64,000 nucleotides of DNA from Pseudisothecium myosuroides (lineage: Eukaryota; Streptophyta; Bryopsida; Hypnales; Lembophyllaceae). The translations under genes and the position numbers were made by a program. Below, in pieces: positions 36,501-48,763 of the stretch. The notes under the pieces are model-generated. The model ran no database searches, was not told where the DNA came from, and was given only the letters and a program-made list of their open reading frames with translations. The stretch lies in contig OX637295.1 of the NCBI GenBank assembly GCA_951799445.1, positions 21,638,001 through 21,702,000 of the forward strand, read 5' to 3'. The number at the start of each line of letters is the position of its first letter. The first letter of the stretch is position 1.

Positions 36501-37194
36501 TTGGATAAATGAAGAGATCTTTAGACAAAACATTGCCCTGAAGCACATATTCACTTTAGATTTTCTTATTTTTTGGTTGACTATTTAGGTCACATTCTTC
36601 TTGAGTTAATTTTCAGATCCAAAAGGAGTCAAAAGTAGTGACCTTAAGCATGTAATTTTTAATGACATGAAATTTGCCAAATCTAAAAGGTGAAAATACT
36701 TATTATTGATGACTTGGTGATTGACTTATCTCTCATCCTTGCAGAACGTGAAGGATGAGACACTACGGGAAGCCTTGAGTGACCCTCACAATTTTGACCA
36801 TGCCTTCCTCAATTCCGTAGCCCAAAGCTACTTATTTGCTTGTCAGTCCAACAACAAGGACGTGCACCAATATGGTGCGTCATGCTACATCCTCTCCAAG
36901 GTGCTCTTGAACGCCTACACTCGCTTACTGGCCAAGGCATCTCCAACTTTGTCTATTCATTGTGTGCACCCAGGGCTTGTAGATACAAAATTGTTGGAGG
37001 AGTATATCGAGGCTGTAACCCCGGAAGGCTTTCAGGAGCAGATAGCCAATGGATTCCTTGGAAAGGACGAGATTGTAGGAGTTGGAGAAGGGGCAGATAC
37101 GGTAGTGTGGTTGGTGGTGCAGAGGCCACCAAGGCTAAAGTCAGGGTTGTTTTGGTATAAACGGGCAATACTGAACTTCCATTATTGGGAATGA
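33585..37194 (+). CDS. SDR unit 3, short-chain reductase with altered NNAG motif
   Basis: Exons 33585-33643, 33911-34172, 34997-35170 and 36745-37194 join in phase to 314 residues. Cofactor motif TGANRGIG is at 31-38; catalytic Ser lies in NMSS near 158; Tyr 213 and Lys 217 in YILSK; the end is FWYKRAILNFHYWE. It is the same four-exon plan as unit 2, with the 59-base first exon beginning MAEHTF. The conserved NNAG, which supports the central sheet and the catalytic Asn network in classical SDRs, reads NNAT here (Gly 112 to Thr). No stops or frameshifts are present. Intron 2 carries a 203-base foldback element. Introns are close to those of the dead unit 1. Probably expressed; activity is less certain than for unit 2. 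Substrate unknown. Confidence 0.88.
34732..34934. mobile_element. 203-base CACTA-like foldback in intron 2 of SDR unit 3
   Basis: It begins CACTAGAAAAAAAATTGCG and ends with a near-complement finishing AAAGTG. About 65 bases of each arm pair almost perfectly (for example CCATGTGGGATTGGTTTTG and its complement) around a loop of about 60 bases. Transcribed with the intron, it would form a long RNA hairpin. Unit 1 lacks it. Confidence 0.82.
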
Positions 37195-38718
37195 TCAAAG
37201 AAATCATTAATCCTTTATGGGATTTAGGGAAACATAAGCATAAAGAATATTGTGTATGACTCATAGATGATTCCAAGATAGGATTTATATACAATACAAT
37301 AACATGACAACACATATTTCATTGAGTCTACCTTCAAAAGACTTCACCATCTTTGTGGCATGGTTAGTAGAACTATCTCCAATGAACTCTTCATTCATGT
37401 TGGTCTTAGAACCAACATTCTTCTTCTTCTAGCAAGAGATATACCATTGGATTGACATTATGTTCTTCTTTAGTTGTAGAAAGGTCTTTGTTATTTTTTA
37501 AGTGCTCCAACATTCCTATTCTAGATGATTGTTTTTTGCCAATGTTTTATCGAAATGTCTACTCATTCAAGCAATGGAATTGTTGAATCTTTATTTTTAT
37601 ACAAATACAAACCATTGTTAACTTCTTCAGGTTTTGTGCTTTGTATTAATTCATGAAAAAAAACGTTTCACAAATATAATGATGTAATGATTTTATATAC
37701 ACTTTTATTTTTCATGGAAGACAAGATTTTTGAAGAGAAAGAGTGTAAATAGAAAATAAAGTTTATAAATTTGGTGAATTAGAATAAGATTAAATAGTTG
37801 TGTCTAAGAAGCTTTTTATTTTTTGACAAAAACCTAATCTATTACTTTTTAGCTCCTTACATTTGCTTTTAATAGCAACATATTCAAAGCTACAAAGTCA
37901 ACTCCAAAAGAGTTGTCTGGCAGAGGACTCCACCTAAACTCTTATCTTTTTTTTTTTTTCATTTATTTAGGCACAATAGAAACCAATCTATATTAAAATA
38001 TTTAACATAATTTTAATCTACAGATATCAATTATTTCATTTCTAATACAATGATGAAAATTACTATATTCATCTAAAGAATATACACTTTTTCAAAAGAG
38101 AGCAATATCATTCCAAGATTTTGTAGTTACTCAACAAATTCACCCTTTTAAGTAAAATATTGCTGAAAATCCCCTTAAAGGTCATTACTTAAAACCTTAT
38201 GTCTAGGACTATACTTAAAAATTCACTGAAAACACCCCTTTCTCTTGTAGTGTCCCTTTAGTTACCATGTGAATCGTTGGAAATCAAACTATAATTGTAA
38301 AAGACCTCTTTTCACAACAAAATTTTGAAGATGAATAGTTGCACTTCTGTCCTACATAGAAGGATTAATTCTCTATCATCCATTGGACAAAAAACGTCAT
38401 GCCAACGATAAACGGTTACAATGGACATACTCTCATCACTTTATGCCTTGAAATGACAAGAACATATACATTGTAACCGTTCATAGACTTGCATTGTTTT
38501 ATAGTATTCCTACCTTATTATTAAACAGGTTAAAATTTCATATTTTCTTGCTCGCAAGTGAAAGGGGGTTCCAACGCACCAAAGAATGCAACATTTAGAT
38601 ACCATACACAAAAGTTATGAAGGTTTAAAAAAATTGGGTTCTTTTCAAGATCCTGTTCTTCATACTTTAAGTAGGACCTCTATTCGCCCACAAAAGTATT
38701 CCTGGAAATTGTGTGTTG

Positions 38719-38985
38719 CATTAGAAGAAATTTGAGGGCTGCAAAGGGCTGTTTCAAGGCTGTTCCCGCAGTTGGGAACAGCCAGAATATAAAAATAATT
38801 TTAAAATAATTTAAAATTTTATAAATTTTATAAATATTATTAAAAAAATTTAAAAATTAATTTTTTAATTATTTTCTGACGTGGCACTCGCATGATCACG
38901 TCAAATTATTGTTCCCAGCGCGTTCCCAGAGTTCCCAGGGCCTGAGAACTCGCAGTCTCTTGGAGGCCTCAAAAATCCTCTAATG
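38719..38985. mobile_element. MITE with CATTAGAAG inverted ends (267 bases)
   Basis: Left end CATTAGAAGAAATTTGAGGG; right end complements it imperfectly, finishing CCTCTAATG. The interior has CTGACGTGGCAC, comparable to CTGACATGGCAC in the element at 13372-13660, plus an AT-rich core. The two look like members of one family. Confidence 0.65.
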
Positions 38986-39550
38986 TTCAATTTCATCTTA
39001 GAGCTATCAATGATTTAGTTTTCTCCTCTATCTTGTACCTATTTCTACTTAACAATTTTTTAAAGAAGGAAAATTATTTCATTTTTTTTAGTATTTTCTT
39101 CACTAAACTCTCAACTCAATTCTTCATGATAAAAAAATTCAAATTCAATTTTTCACTGCAAAAATATTAAATTAAGTTTCATAAACTAGTTTGCCTTGGT
39201 GCCAAAAAAGTCATATTTTCTTTACTTTGAACACAATTATCTTGCAATCTATTTGGCCAAAGTTTTTGAAATTTTTTGAATACATTCTCATACTATTCTA
39301 TTAGTTGCAAATGAAATTTGATTGATAAGAAACAAAGTATTTTTTCTACGGAAGATGTTTTGATATAAAAAATGAAGTTCGGGAAGTACTTCGCATTGTA
39401 TATATTTTTATTACCTGAACTATTTGGTATTTTTGTTGTATGTGGTAGTAATGCAATGTACTCATTCTGTTCCAAATTAGATGTCAAGATTCTTGATCAA
39501 CCAAATAAGGTCATTTTACAAAATCCTACCATAGTACTATATAGTGGAGA

Positions 39551-39846
39551 TAAAGTAGGGACACCAAATAGCGCCACTCTTTCTACTATGCATAGTTTCC
39601 ATTAGTAGATTGATTAAAATAAATTGTACTCTAATTCAAAACTAAAAAGAAGACTTCAATACATCAAAGAATACATCAATTGGATATTGTATACAAAAGT
39701 TATGTATGATCAAATTTTTATGGTAGATGTTCTAAAATTGTTCTAATAGCAATAGTTAAGTATTCATGTAGGAGATGCACACAATGAGTCCTAACATCTA
39801 TTCAAGTGGCACTTTTGGGCCCCAAGTGCATTTGGGTGTCCCTAGC
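39551..39846. mobile_element. Diverged copy of the TAAGGTAGGTACACCC MITE family
   Basis: Ends TAAAGTAGGGACACCAAA and TTTGGGTGTCCCTA are inverted. Inside, CAAAAGTTATGTATGATCAA and the GGAGATGCACACAATG segment correspond to the reference element at 29633-29914. More diverged than the other copies. Confidence 0.55.
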
Positions 39847-41114
39847 TCCCGTAGATACTTCTAATTAATTTAGGTTCTAAATTTAAGTCCATTCTAAGCT
39901 TTCTTGACAAAGACATAACAATCAATGGTGCAAAAAAGTGAATTGAATCAAAAACAAGATATAAAACTAATTGTAAACTTTCAAACCTTTATACCTAAAT
40001 TTATTTTGGGCAATAAATAAATATGGATTCTTTAATTCAAATCTAGATCAAGTCCTAGTTGAGAGTTTTTGCAAATTCCTTATTGGTAATTTACTATTTT
40101 GTGCCATTCAAAATTGTTTAATATTATAGGATATATAGCATAAGCTCTAAGCACAAAATATATAAACCAAACTATCAATAGATGATTCATTGTGTATCAT
40201 ATGTAACTAGATTTTAGGTCTAAACCATATATACAATGTAACGTACACAAAGGGGTTCATAATCCAATTATTGAAGAGTCATCATGCTCTTCAACAAAAT
40301 ACAAAGTAAACTTGCCATTCACCGCATAGAACAAAATTAAAATCCTTCTTTACCATAAAATAGAGACTTAGATGCTCTAAAATTTGGTATGATTATCAAA
40401 TGTCATGTAAGATTCACCTCCAAAAAAACAAATGCGAAAAGGTGTCTTCGTACAAATTTTATTGCAACTTAAAGGCAATGAAGCTAAAATTTAGTTAAAA
40501 ATTCCTTGCAACACTTTATCACACGATGAAAAAGATAAAATATTCACTGACTGAACCGGTTGGAATGAGATCCCTTTTTGTCAATGTTGAAGTTTTATTG
40601 CATTCACACTGTCAACAAGAAAAAGACAGAAACAAAGGCAAGGGAAACAATCTTGAAGAGGAGCAACGATAAGGCTTTTTCCACCATGATGAGCAGTTGT
40701 TGCCGCAACACCACTACGACGTAGTGCTCTCATTGCTTTTGCACTCTTTATCTTGTGCGATTACAGTATTGGGGATGGTTGATGTTCGATTTTTGGATAT
40801 GTATGGTAAATGGTAGGTTTACTCCAGTTGAAAATGCAAGTGACAATTCTTAAATTCCAATAAAAAGTAAAACCATCAGCTCAAACAACACTAAATTGCA
40901 AGTGTCCTAGTTTTTAAGCACATTGTAAATTTTTCTTGCAAGTTTGGGCTTTGTATGCCTGAATCTTGAAACAACAAGACCTACTTCTACAGTATTTTGT
41001 CTTATTAATTTGATTCAATTTTGGACCACTAAATGCATTATTCATTTCCATTGTACCCTTGAAAGTCATCCATCCGCCACTTTTTGGCATCACCGTCCAT
41101 CCACGGTGAAAGAA

Positions 41115-41337
41115 TTAACCCTGAAGCACTTCGACATCCGTATTTTGAACAATGAACAGAGGGCTTCAAGGCACTCTGTAGTAGTCCAACCAACTTCTCA
41201 TTCATTCAATGTAATACTTGAATCTAGAATACACAACCTTCCTTAACAACCACATTTGCGAAATGATATTTCTATACAAAAGATATAAGCAAAAATGTGC
41301 AAAAATTCAAAAAATGATTGAGGCGTTTAGGGGTTTA
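41115..41337. mobile_element. Small TTAA-family MITE in the left arm
   Basis: Left end TTAACCCTGAAGCAC; right end GCGTTTAGGGGTTTA, with TTAA decayed to TTTA. It corresponds to 49877-50105 in the right arm, where both TTAA borders are intact. Its neighbour on one side differs between the arms. Confidence 0.6.
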
Positions 41338-42399
41338 GGCACACAAACCAATTGGAGATCAGAAAATCCGATTCGCTTATCAAACCCTAAAATTCTCTGA
41401 TAGCGGAATCTCGCATTCCTGATAAGACTCTGTTACAAACGTGCGTACTAGTACAGACATACAGACAGAGAAACAACCGCGTCAAGTCTTCAACGCCTCC
41501 AGTCTCACCGCCCTCGCTGCGCTCGCTACCGTCGCGCTCGCCGCGCTCTCGCTGCCGAGTAGGAACCTAGCAACTGGCGAGCTTTCCGAAAGCGCGACTC
41601 TTCCCGAAATCATTCGTTTTCCCACCAAATCGCTGGCGCCGCCATTTGGATCAACAGCCGGCAGTGGAAGCATCGCAGCTAGATAACGAGATTTGTCGGC
41701 TCCAATTCAAGCAATCCTCATTCCGGGAACTCGCCTTAGCTTCCTGGCAACTCATCTGGTATTTCGTTAGCGGGGATCGACGTGCTGGAATATTCCTCTG
41801 TTTCGTTCGCGATGTAATTTCTTTCACGAATTGTCTGCTGAAATTGCTTCTCTCTCTACGAATGCAGTTCGCGATACCGATTTCCGAGTAAATTACGGAT
41901 GACGGTGACGAATTTGGAGTGTAAGTGCACTCCCGAAACCCTATTTCAGGGCTCTACAACACGGGTTTCGTTATCAACCAGTGTCGGTCACACATCGAAT
42001 TAAATGCGGCGATCGAGCAGACACGCCGCAGACAACAACAATTCCTCGCAGACAGTCCGTTCTTGCAGACAAAAGATCCCTGCAGACAGCATTCTCCCTC
42101 ACGCCCTCCGCAGACATGGCTCCCGACACGGACATCCTCGTACCCTTCATGGAATTTACCATCGAAGCAAAGCTTCAGCTTCACCTCCGGAGTTTTATAA
42201 GAATGGGGAGAGAGGGCAGCATGAGAATTCATCATTCAACCTCGAAACACTTCCTACGTTTGCATCTCTGGCTGCAATTCTCCAAATAGACATTCATTCC
42301 TTGGCTTGGTCTCCAAGTGTTGGCCTTCGACATCAATTCTTCACCGCTACATCGAGCTCACTGGTGTCAGAACTCTCCAAATTAAGAGTGAGCTAGAAG

Positions 42400-42543
42400 A
42401 TGGCTGTGGATGACAGAGCTGGAGTTTCTGGCGGCCTCTGCACGTTTGCAGTCGCAGAAAACATCGAAGGCGATGGTGGAGGCACGTGGTGGGATCCCAA
42501 GGGCACCGTGATTGCAAGGCCGCCTCCGCCTCCATCAAAGTAG
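42400..42543 (+). CDS. Possible 47-residue ORF in the left arm, unrecognised
   Basis: An ATG-started frame ends at TAG and contains the phrase GGTWWDPKGTVIARPPPPP. Its composition is not unlike a real protein end, and it lies in the GC-rich core. The other arm has the same frame, but as the whole arm is nearly identical this is weak support. It could be a fragment of a larger spliced gene. I know no family for it. Confidence 0.2.
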   Translation: MAVDDRAGVSGGLCTFAVAENIEGDGGGTWWDPKGTVIARPPPPPSK

Positions 42544-45170
42544 ACAGGGCATGCGATGTCCCAACCCCCTGGCGAAGGGGAGCACTCTCTGTCTGCGTCC
42601 ATGTGGCCTAATTACTAGAACTCCCTCAACAGACTCTTCCTTCACGTCGCTGGGAGCAAAGGCGTCGCTTCTCTCCACCACTCTCTCAGTGCGCTGGTCT
42701 CCCGATGAGCCCTTTAATTTTCTCTTCCAAAGCATTGTTGGCATGTCGTTTGACAATGCTTCAGATTGCGGATGTCAACTTCGATTCAAGGTTACTTCCG
42801 GCAGGGTTTCTTTACTGTGGAGGATCTCCAACACCCAAAAGATAGCATAGCTATTTTAGTTAGTAGCACTACCTCAGCGGACTCTGTAGGAGTGTGTCTG
42901 CATGCTGGTCTTTCGGCCAGAGTCGCTGTGAGTTTTTGTAGGATAGCGTTCAGAGCCGCCTATTCTTGCTGGTGACAGCTATGGAGTCCAGGGTCAATTT
43001 ATTTTGACTCATGCGATTCAGTTTCCAGAACCATTCCTTTTGCTTGATTCAGCAAAGCATTTGTTATCCCATTCGGGAGACTAGCCAATCCATTTTCAAT
43101 ATACTCTTCACTGTATCGGTTTCTCCACTTTGAGCACTGGAAATCCTATCATCCAGCTCCGTTTTTGTCCTTGTAACTTGGGAAAGGTTTTCTGAACCCG
43201 TCTTGTTTGCGACTGACCTTGTTGATTAAATGTTTCACAGACTCCTATTCCAGGTGGTCGCGTTGAAGGTATATCAGGAGGCCGCAAGCTAGTGAGGATG
43301 CTTTGAGTGATTGTTTGTGTTGCAACTATCCATTCAAAATTGGGTTATGAAAGCTTGGGAAATCTTTGTGAGCGATGATGTAGGACACCCTGTTCTTTGT
43401 TAGCTTGAGGAAATGTAGATTTCCAATCCTGTCATCTTTCAGTGACAAGTAACCAAGATTTGAGAAGAGAAGTTTTTCTAGGCTATTTCTAATCACTCCT
43501 TTCTAATTTTTAACTTGATAATACTTTGACTCTTCATTTCATCTAGAAGTATAAGCAAATACAAGGGTGAGCATTTGCATTAGATGATGAACTTTGATAG
43601 GATGGAAGCTTTGATATTTTAGGTGATTGACGTAAACCACAAACTTTCGACTTCTCTTTGGTGTTGAAAATTGTCTTTTTTAGTATAATACTAAAAGGGA
43701 AGTCTTGAGTTGTACTAATAAAGAAAAGATGATGGCTCCTCTCAAAGATTGGAAATAACATAGTTGACTAAGTCATTATCTCTTCCTCTACTATCTTTAT
43801 ACTTGAATTCGACATATGTTTGACACTAAAGGAGTATTATGAGCTACTTAAGCATAGTATCAGAGTTAATAGTAAAGTTACCTGAATCCCCCATTTATCT
43901 GGTGCCTTTATCAATGCATATTTTAGAAAGCATTTAAATTTAGATCTGATTTGAATTTTTTTGGAATGACAATAAGTTATAGCTTACTCCACTTGTTTTT
44001 TTTTGGAATGACCACAAAACATAGTGTATGCAATGTAATCACATCAAATTGATTATCTTTTTCCAAAATGAAGGTTTATGACCCAATCTTGCAAAAATAA
44101 GGGATCAAATACAAATGAATTCCTTAGCTAGTACATATGGTGTAAGATACACTAGCATTGTTTAATTAAAGAACACATCAAACAAGTACCATTGTGCAAG
44201 AGTTCACAACACCAATTGCAAATGGAAATCCTATCCAATTATTATCTCCATATTAATGAATAAATTGCCATTTCCTTATATGAATCCAAAGGCATCCCAT
44301 AAAATTGTTCAACAATGAGTTAGGGTGTTTTTTGGGAGTGGATAAGCTTTATAATTAATATTGTTCATTTTGACATGTATTTAATCTCCAAGCATTTTTT
44401 TGACAGACCCCCCCTACAAATATGAGTTTCTTTAAATTTAGAACTTACTAATTAAAAAATTTATTTATTGATAAAATCAAGATATTTTGCCTCTTTCTTT
44501 TTAACTTTGAAACAATGAAACAAACTAAATGAGATGAAAATTGTTATGCATCTTTCATTTTGGAAATAATAACAATACCTAAAATTGTCCAAGTAAGAGA
44601 TTTAATTTGGCTCCTATTACTAAGCTGTAAAAATTTTGGACTGCCTTTTTAGTATTCAAAAGGGGATTCGAAATTCTCCTAAAATACATCTTTAGACACC
44701 ATAAGAATAAACTATGAATTTTCAAAGTGTTGAAAATAAATGTACCAAAATCAACCCTAAGTACTTATGCATGGAGACCATACATTTTAGGGAAGAATTT
44801 GAAGGGACTAATATTAAAAAGAGGCTACAATTAGAGTTATTCTCACTTCAACATCCAAGAGCTCCGGCATCCACATATTGAATGGTGAAGAAAGTGCTTC
44901 AGGCCAAAGGTCCATTCAAAAATCTTCTCATTCATTTAAAGTTATACTTGAATCTTAAAAGATTAATCTTTCTCTATGATCTATTTGGTGAAATTGAATA
45001 AAACAAATAAATGTACTTGTACAAGAATATCTAAAAATCTAAAACAGAGCTGAGAAATTTTCAATTTGAAATGTGGCAATCTCATAGTAGAATCACAAAC
45101 TAACTTCTAGAAATCTTATTGTCCACTGAAATTTCTTTGTAGTTTTAGTTGTAAACTATCCCATAGATTA

Positions 45171-46060
45171 TCAATGTACAGTCGGATACTGTAATCTTAC
45201 AACCAGTCAATTTGAGCCATTCACATTTTTTTGTACAATGTGCAATATGATTGGTATATTTTGGTAAGCATAATAATCTCTCAATCCTCACGCAATCCCA
45301 ATCAAGCATACAAAATTTCAGTTTCAAAAAAACAAAATCCATTTTTGGTGAATTTCTAAAGTAAATTTTCATGGTTTTACATACTATTTTATTGTGAACA
45401 ATTGGTGATGAATTTTTTTAATCCAATTGCATAGATATGTAGGAAACATCTATACGCACATCTTTCATATTAAAAAATAGTCTATGAAGTAACAAAAATA
45501 TGGTCTATGAAGAGTTCAATGTGAAGTGTCATATGACCTAACTTTGCAAAATAGATATCTCTTTATTATAATTAAATTTTTCTATTTGCACTTCTCATTG
45601 TAACTAATTTTATACATTTGAGCATGATGGTACAATTATTTTGCCAAAATGTACTTAACTTGATATAAATATATCTATTTTGCAAAATTAGGTCTTATGA
45701 CACTTCACATTGAACTCTTCATAGATCATAGTTTCGTTATTTAATAGGGTGTTTTTGAATATGAAAGATGTGCATATGGATGTTCCCTACATATCTATGC
45801 AATTGGTTAAAAAAAATTCATCACCAATTGTTCACAATAAAATATTATGTAAAACCATGAAAATTTACTTTAAAAATTCACGAAAAATAGAATTTTGCTT
45901 TTTTGAAATTGAAATTTTGTATGCTTGATTGGGATTGCATGAGGACTGAGTGATAATTATGCAAGATGAAAAATTCCATTTCTTTTTCTATGCTATGCAA
46001 AAAATCTTTGAATGGTTCCAATTGGCCGTTTGTAAGATTACAATACCCGATTGTACATCA
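45171..46060. repeat. Inner foldback with 0.39-kb arms
   Basis: Arms 45171-45559 and 45670-46060 are inverted and imperfectly paired around a spacer of about 110 bases. Matching blocks include ATATGTAGGAAACATCTAT against ATGTTCCCTACATAT, and GAAGAGTTCAATGTGAAGTG with its complement. It lies almost exactly at the centre of the larger inverted duplication. Confidence 0.85.
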
Positions 46061-46269
46061 ATTTGTACGTTGATAGGTGGAAATTCTCTAATCACATGTT
46101 GGCACATTAAATAATCACATATATAGCACAATTGTGCAAATTTATGAATGTGACAAGAATTTGTATGACAAAAAAGTGAAAATTTAGTAAATAGAAGGGC
46201 ATATTATCAATAACAATTATAATATTAATACAAACTTGTTAGAATAATATTTTAAATTTACTTCTCAAA

Positions 46270-46834
46270 TTATCCCCTTAAGGACTAGACATTCAAATTT
46301 TGAACAACGGATGAATTCAAACACCTTGCCAAGTACACAAAGTCTTGGTCTTTTCATCCATCTTAATGTTTGTAGATATTTGGATTAGTTCTCTTACGTT
46401 TGTACAATATAGATTTTTATAAACAAAATTTATAAATATTCTAGGGTTCAAAGTATACAAGCGGATTTGACCTCAAAAAAATAACATTTGTAGTTAAAAA
46501 TATAACCAGTCAAATACAACTTGAATAAATTAATAAAATAAAACATTTATTAAAAAGAACACCATAATAAGAATTCAATGTTTTGAATCTAGAAGTAAAA
46601 AATTCTTATGAAAATTGTGCAATTTAAAATCAAATCTAGAAGGAATTTCCAATGTTATTCAAAGTTATCAAATAATATAAGTACGTTTAACCATATAGAT
46701 ATGATCTATGCATCATATTAATATGTGACATTTATTCAAATAATATCATTAAATTACTATTCTGGGTTATGCCTTATTATACATCTATGCAATTTTTTAA
46801 ATTGGGACTACCCTTTGGTCTTTAAGGGGTAAAA
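46270..46834. mobile_element. TTAA-family-like element, borders decayed
   Basis: Inverted ends CCCCTTAAGGAC and GTCTTTAAGGGG flank about 560 bases. The outside bases are TTAT and TAAA rather than TTAA. A truncated relative starts at about 51206 (shared AACACAAAGTCTTGGTC-like and TTTTCATCCATCT blocks). The terminal 40 bases also resemble the inverted right end of the MATE-intron element. Confidence 0.65.
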
Positions 46835-48619
46835 TGACATCACATAAATAATATGTTACTATTTTATCTATAGGTTATAAAATAGTAAATTTTATGGTCT
46901 TGATGATATTTAAAAAATATTTAAATCATTTATAAATATTATTTTTATATGCATTGACTCCCATTAATATCATCATATTTGTATTGGAAATATTATAACT
47001 ACAAAAATTGCCAAAATGACAAAACCGAGTGAGTTTTCTTGAACTAAGTATATTCATTAGAATTTGATAAGCATATATTTAGTGGATGTGATAATGAAGA
47101 GTATGTTTATAATGAGCTTTTAGTTTGCTTTGAAAGTGAATGACCCTTTGTGTCAAAATTATTGTGCAAGTCCAAGTATAATATAGTACAAAGAAGGGAG
47201 TCGGAATGAGGACTAGTCTATGCCATTTTCTCCATCCCAAAGTGGAAAAACTCCATACTTGAAGGCCATTTACTTTGATATAAAGTGGACAATTTCTTTT
47301 TTTTGACCTTCTAGTTTTCATACTTTGAGAAGAGTCATTATCTCTATTTCTAAGATGATAGCTATAATAGAGTATCAAATCGAGTATATAATAAATACCA
47401 ATATAACATATATATATAGCTATTATTTTATATTCAACAGCTATTGTAATAAACATACTGCACTAGCTATTCATTACAAAAACTTCTATACCAAATCGAA
47501 ACTAAAGAGAAGTCGAAAGTTTGTGGTTTACGTCAATCACCTAAAATATCAAAGCTTCCATCCTATCAAAGTTCATCATCTAATGCAAATGCTCACCCTT
47601 GTATTTGCTTATACTTCTAGATGAAATGAAGAGTCAAAGTATTATCAAGTTAAAAATTAGAAAGGAGTGATTAGAAATAGCCTAGAAAAACTTCTCTTCT
47701 CAAATCTTGGTTACTTGTCACTGAAAGATGACAGGATTGGAAATCTACATTTCCTCAAGCTAACAAAGAACAGGGTGTCCTACATCATCGCTCACAAAGA
47801 TTTCCCAAGCTTTCATAACCCAATTTTGAATGGATAGTTGCAACACAAACAATCACTCAAAGCATCCTCACTAGCTTGCGGCCTCCTGATATACCTTCAA
47901 CGCGACCACCTGGAATAGGAGTCTGTGAAACATTTAATCAACAAGGTCAGTCGCAAACAAGACGGGTTCAGAAAACCTTTCCCAAGTTACAAGGACAAAA
48001 ACGGAGCTGGATGATAGGATTTCCAGTGCTCAAAGTGGAGAAACCGATACAGTGAAGAGTATATTGAAAATGGATTGGCTAGTCTCCCGAATGGGATAAC
48101 AAATGCTTTGCTGAATCAAGCAAAAGGAATGGTTCTGGAAACTGAATCGCATGAGTCAAAATAAATTGACCCTGGACTCCATAGCTGTCACCAGCAAGAA
48201 TAGGCGGCTCTGAACGCTATCCTACAAAAACTCACAGCGACTCTGGCCGAAAGACCAGCATGCAGACACACTCCTACAGAGTCCGCTGAGGTAGTGCTAC
48301 TAACTAAAATAGCTATGCTATCTTTTGGGTGTTGGAGATCCTCCACAGTAAAGAAACCCTGCCGGAAGTAACCTTGAATCGAAGTTGACATCCGCAATCT
48401 GAAGCATTGTCAAACGACATGCCAACAATGCTTTGGAAGAGAAAATTAAAGGGCTCATCGGGAGACCAGCGCACTGAGAGAGTGGTGGAGAGAAGCGACG
48501 CCTTTGCTCCCAGCGACGTGAAGGAAGAGTCTGTTGAGGGAGTTCTAGTAATTAGGCCACATGGACGCAGACAGAGAGTGCTCCCCTTCGCCAGGGGGTT
48601 GGGACATCGCATGCCCTGT

Positions 48620-48763
48620 CTACTTTGATGGAGGCGGAGGCGGCCTTGCAATCACGGTGCCCTTGGGATCCCACCACGTGCCTCCACCATCGCCTTCGAT
48701 GTTTTCTGCGACTGCAAACGTGCAGAGGCCGCCAGAAACTCCAGCTCTGTCATCCACAGCCAT
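48620..48763 (-). CDS. Possible 47-residue ORF in the right arm, unrecognised
   Basis: Mirror copy of the frame at 42400-42543, with the same start and stop. No family recognised. Listed so that both copies can be compared; it may be non-coding. Confidence 0.2.
   Translation of the reverse strand: MAVDDRAGVSGGLCTFAVAENIEGDGGGTWWDPKGTVIARPPPPPSK

Larger units (their letters stand above)
37195..40876. other. Region between the SDR array and the inverted duplication
   Basis: The first 0.7 kb repeats the 3' flank of unit 1 (19003-19640) and then the flank of the relic exon (12150-12215). Then come MITE remains (38515-38640, 38719-38985, 39551-39846). From 39850 to 40876 I see only AT-rich DNA. 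No gene. Confidence 0.5.
40877..43659. repeat. Left arm of a large inverted duplication (about 2.8 kb)
   Basis: This arm is the reverse complement of 47514-50264. The outer 0.5 kb is diverged and rearranged; from about 41400 inward the arms are nearly identical for over 2 kb, including all short open frames. The core is clearly GC-richer than its surroundings and CpG-rich near 41500-41700, as if it were a gene or promoter unit. I cannot assign a protein. The only ATG-started frame of note is 47 residues (42400-42543). Six GCAGACA motifs lie at 42017-42116. Confidence 0.92.
43660..47513. other. Spacer of the large inverted duplication
   Basis: About 3.9 kb of AT-rich DNA separates the arms. 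It contains the foldback 45171-46060 and the TTAA-like element 46270-46834. The rest shows no gene; short open frames are AT-driven. Confidence 0.5.

Noticed and set aside
38161..38280. CCCCTTAAAGGTCA as another TTAA-family end
   Set aside because: No TTAA border and no convincing inverted partner; left out of the family count.
42004..42396. Long overlapping open frames in several phases in both arms of the inverted duplication
   Set aside because: GC-rich DNA keeps many frames open; most lack ATG starts, and a one-base indel between the arms breaks the longest.
47079..47456. 125-codon open frame on the minus strand
   Set aside because: AT-driven, no ATG-supported coding character, no domain; lies in the spacer of the inverted duplication.
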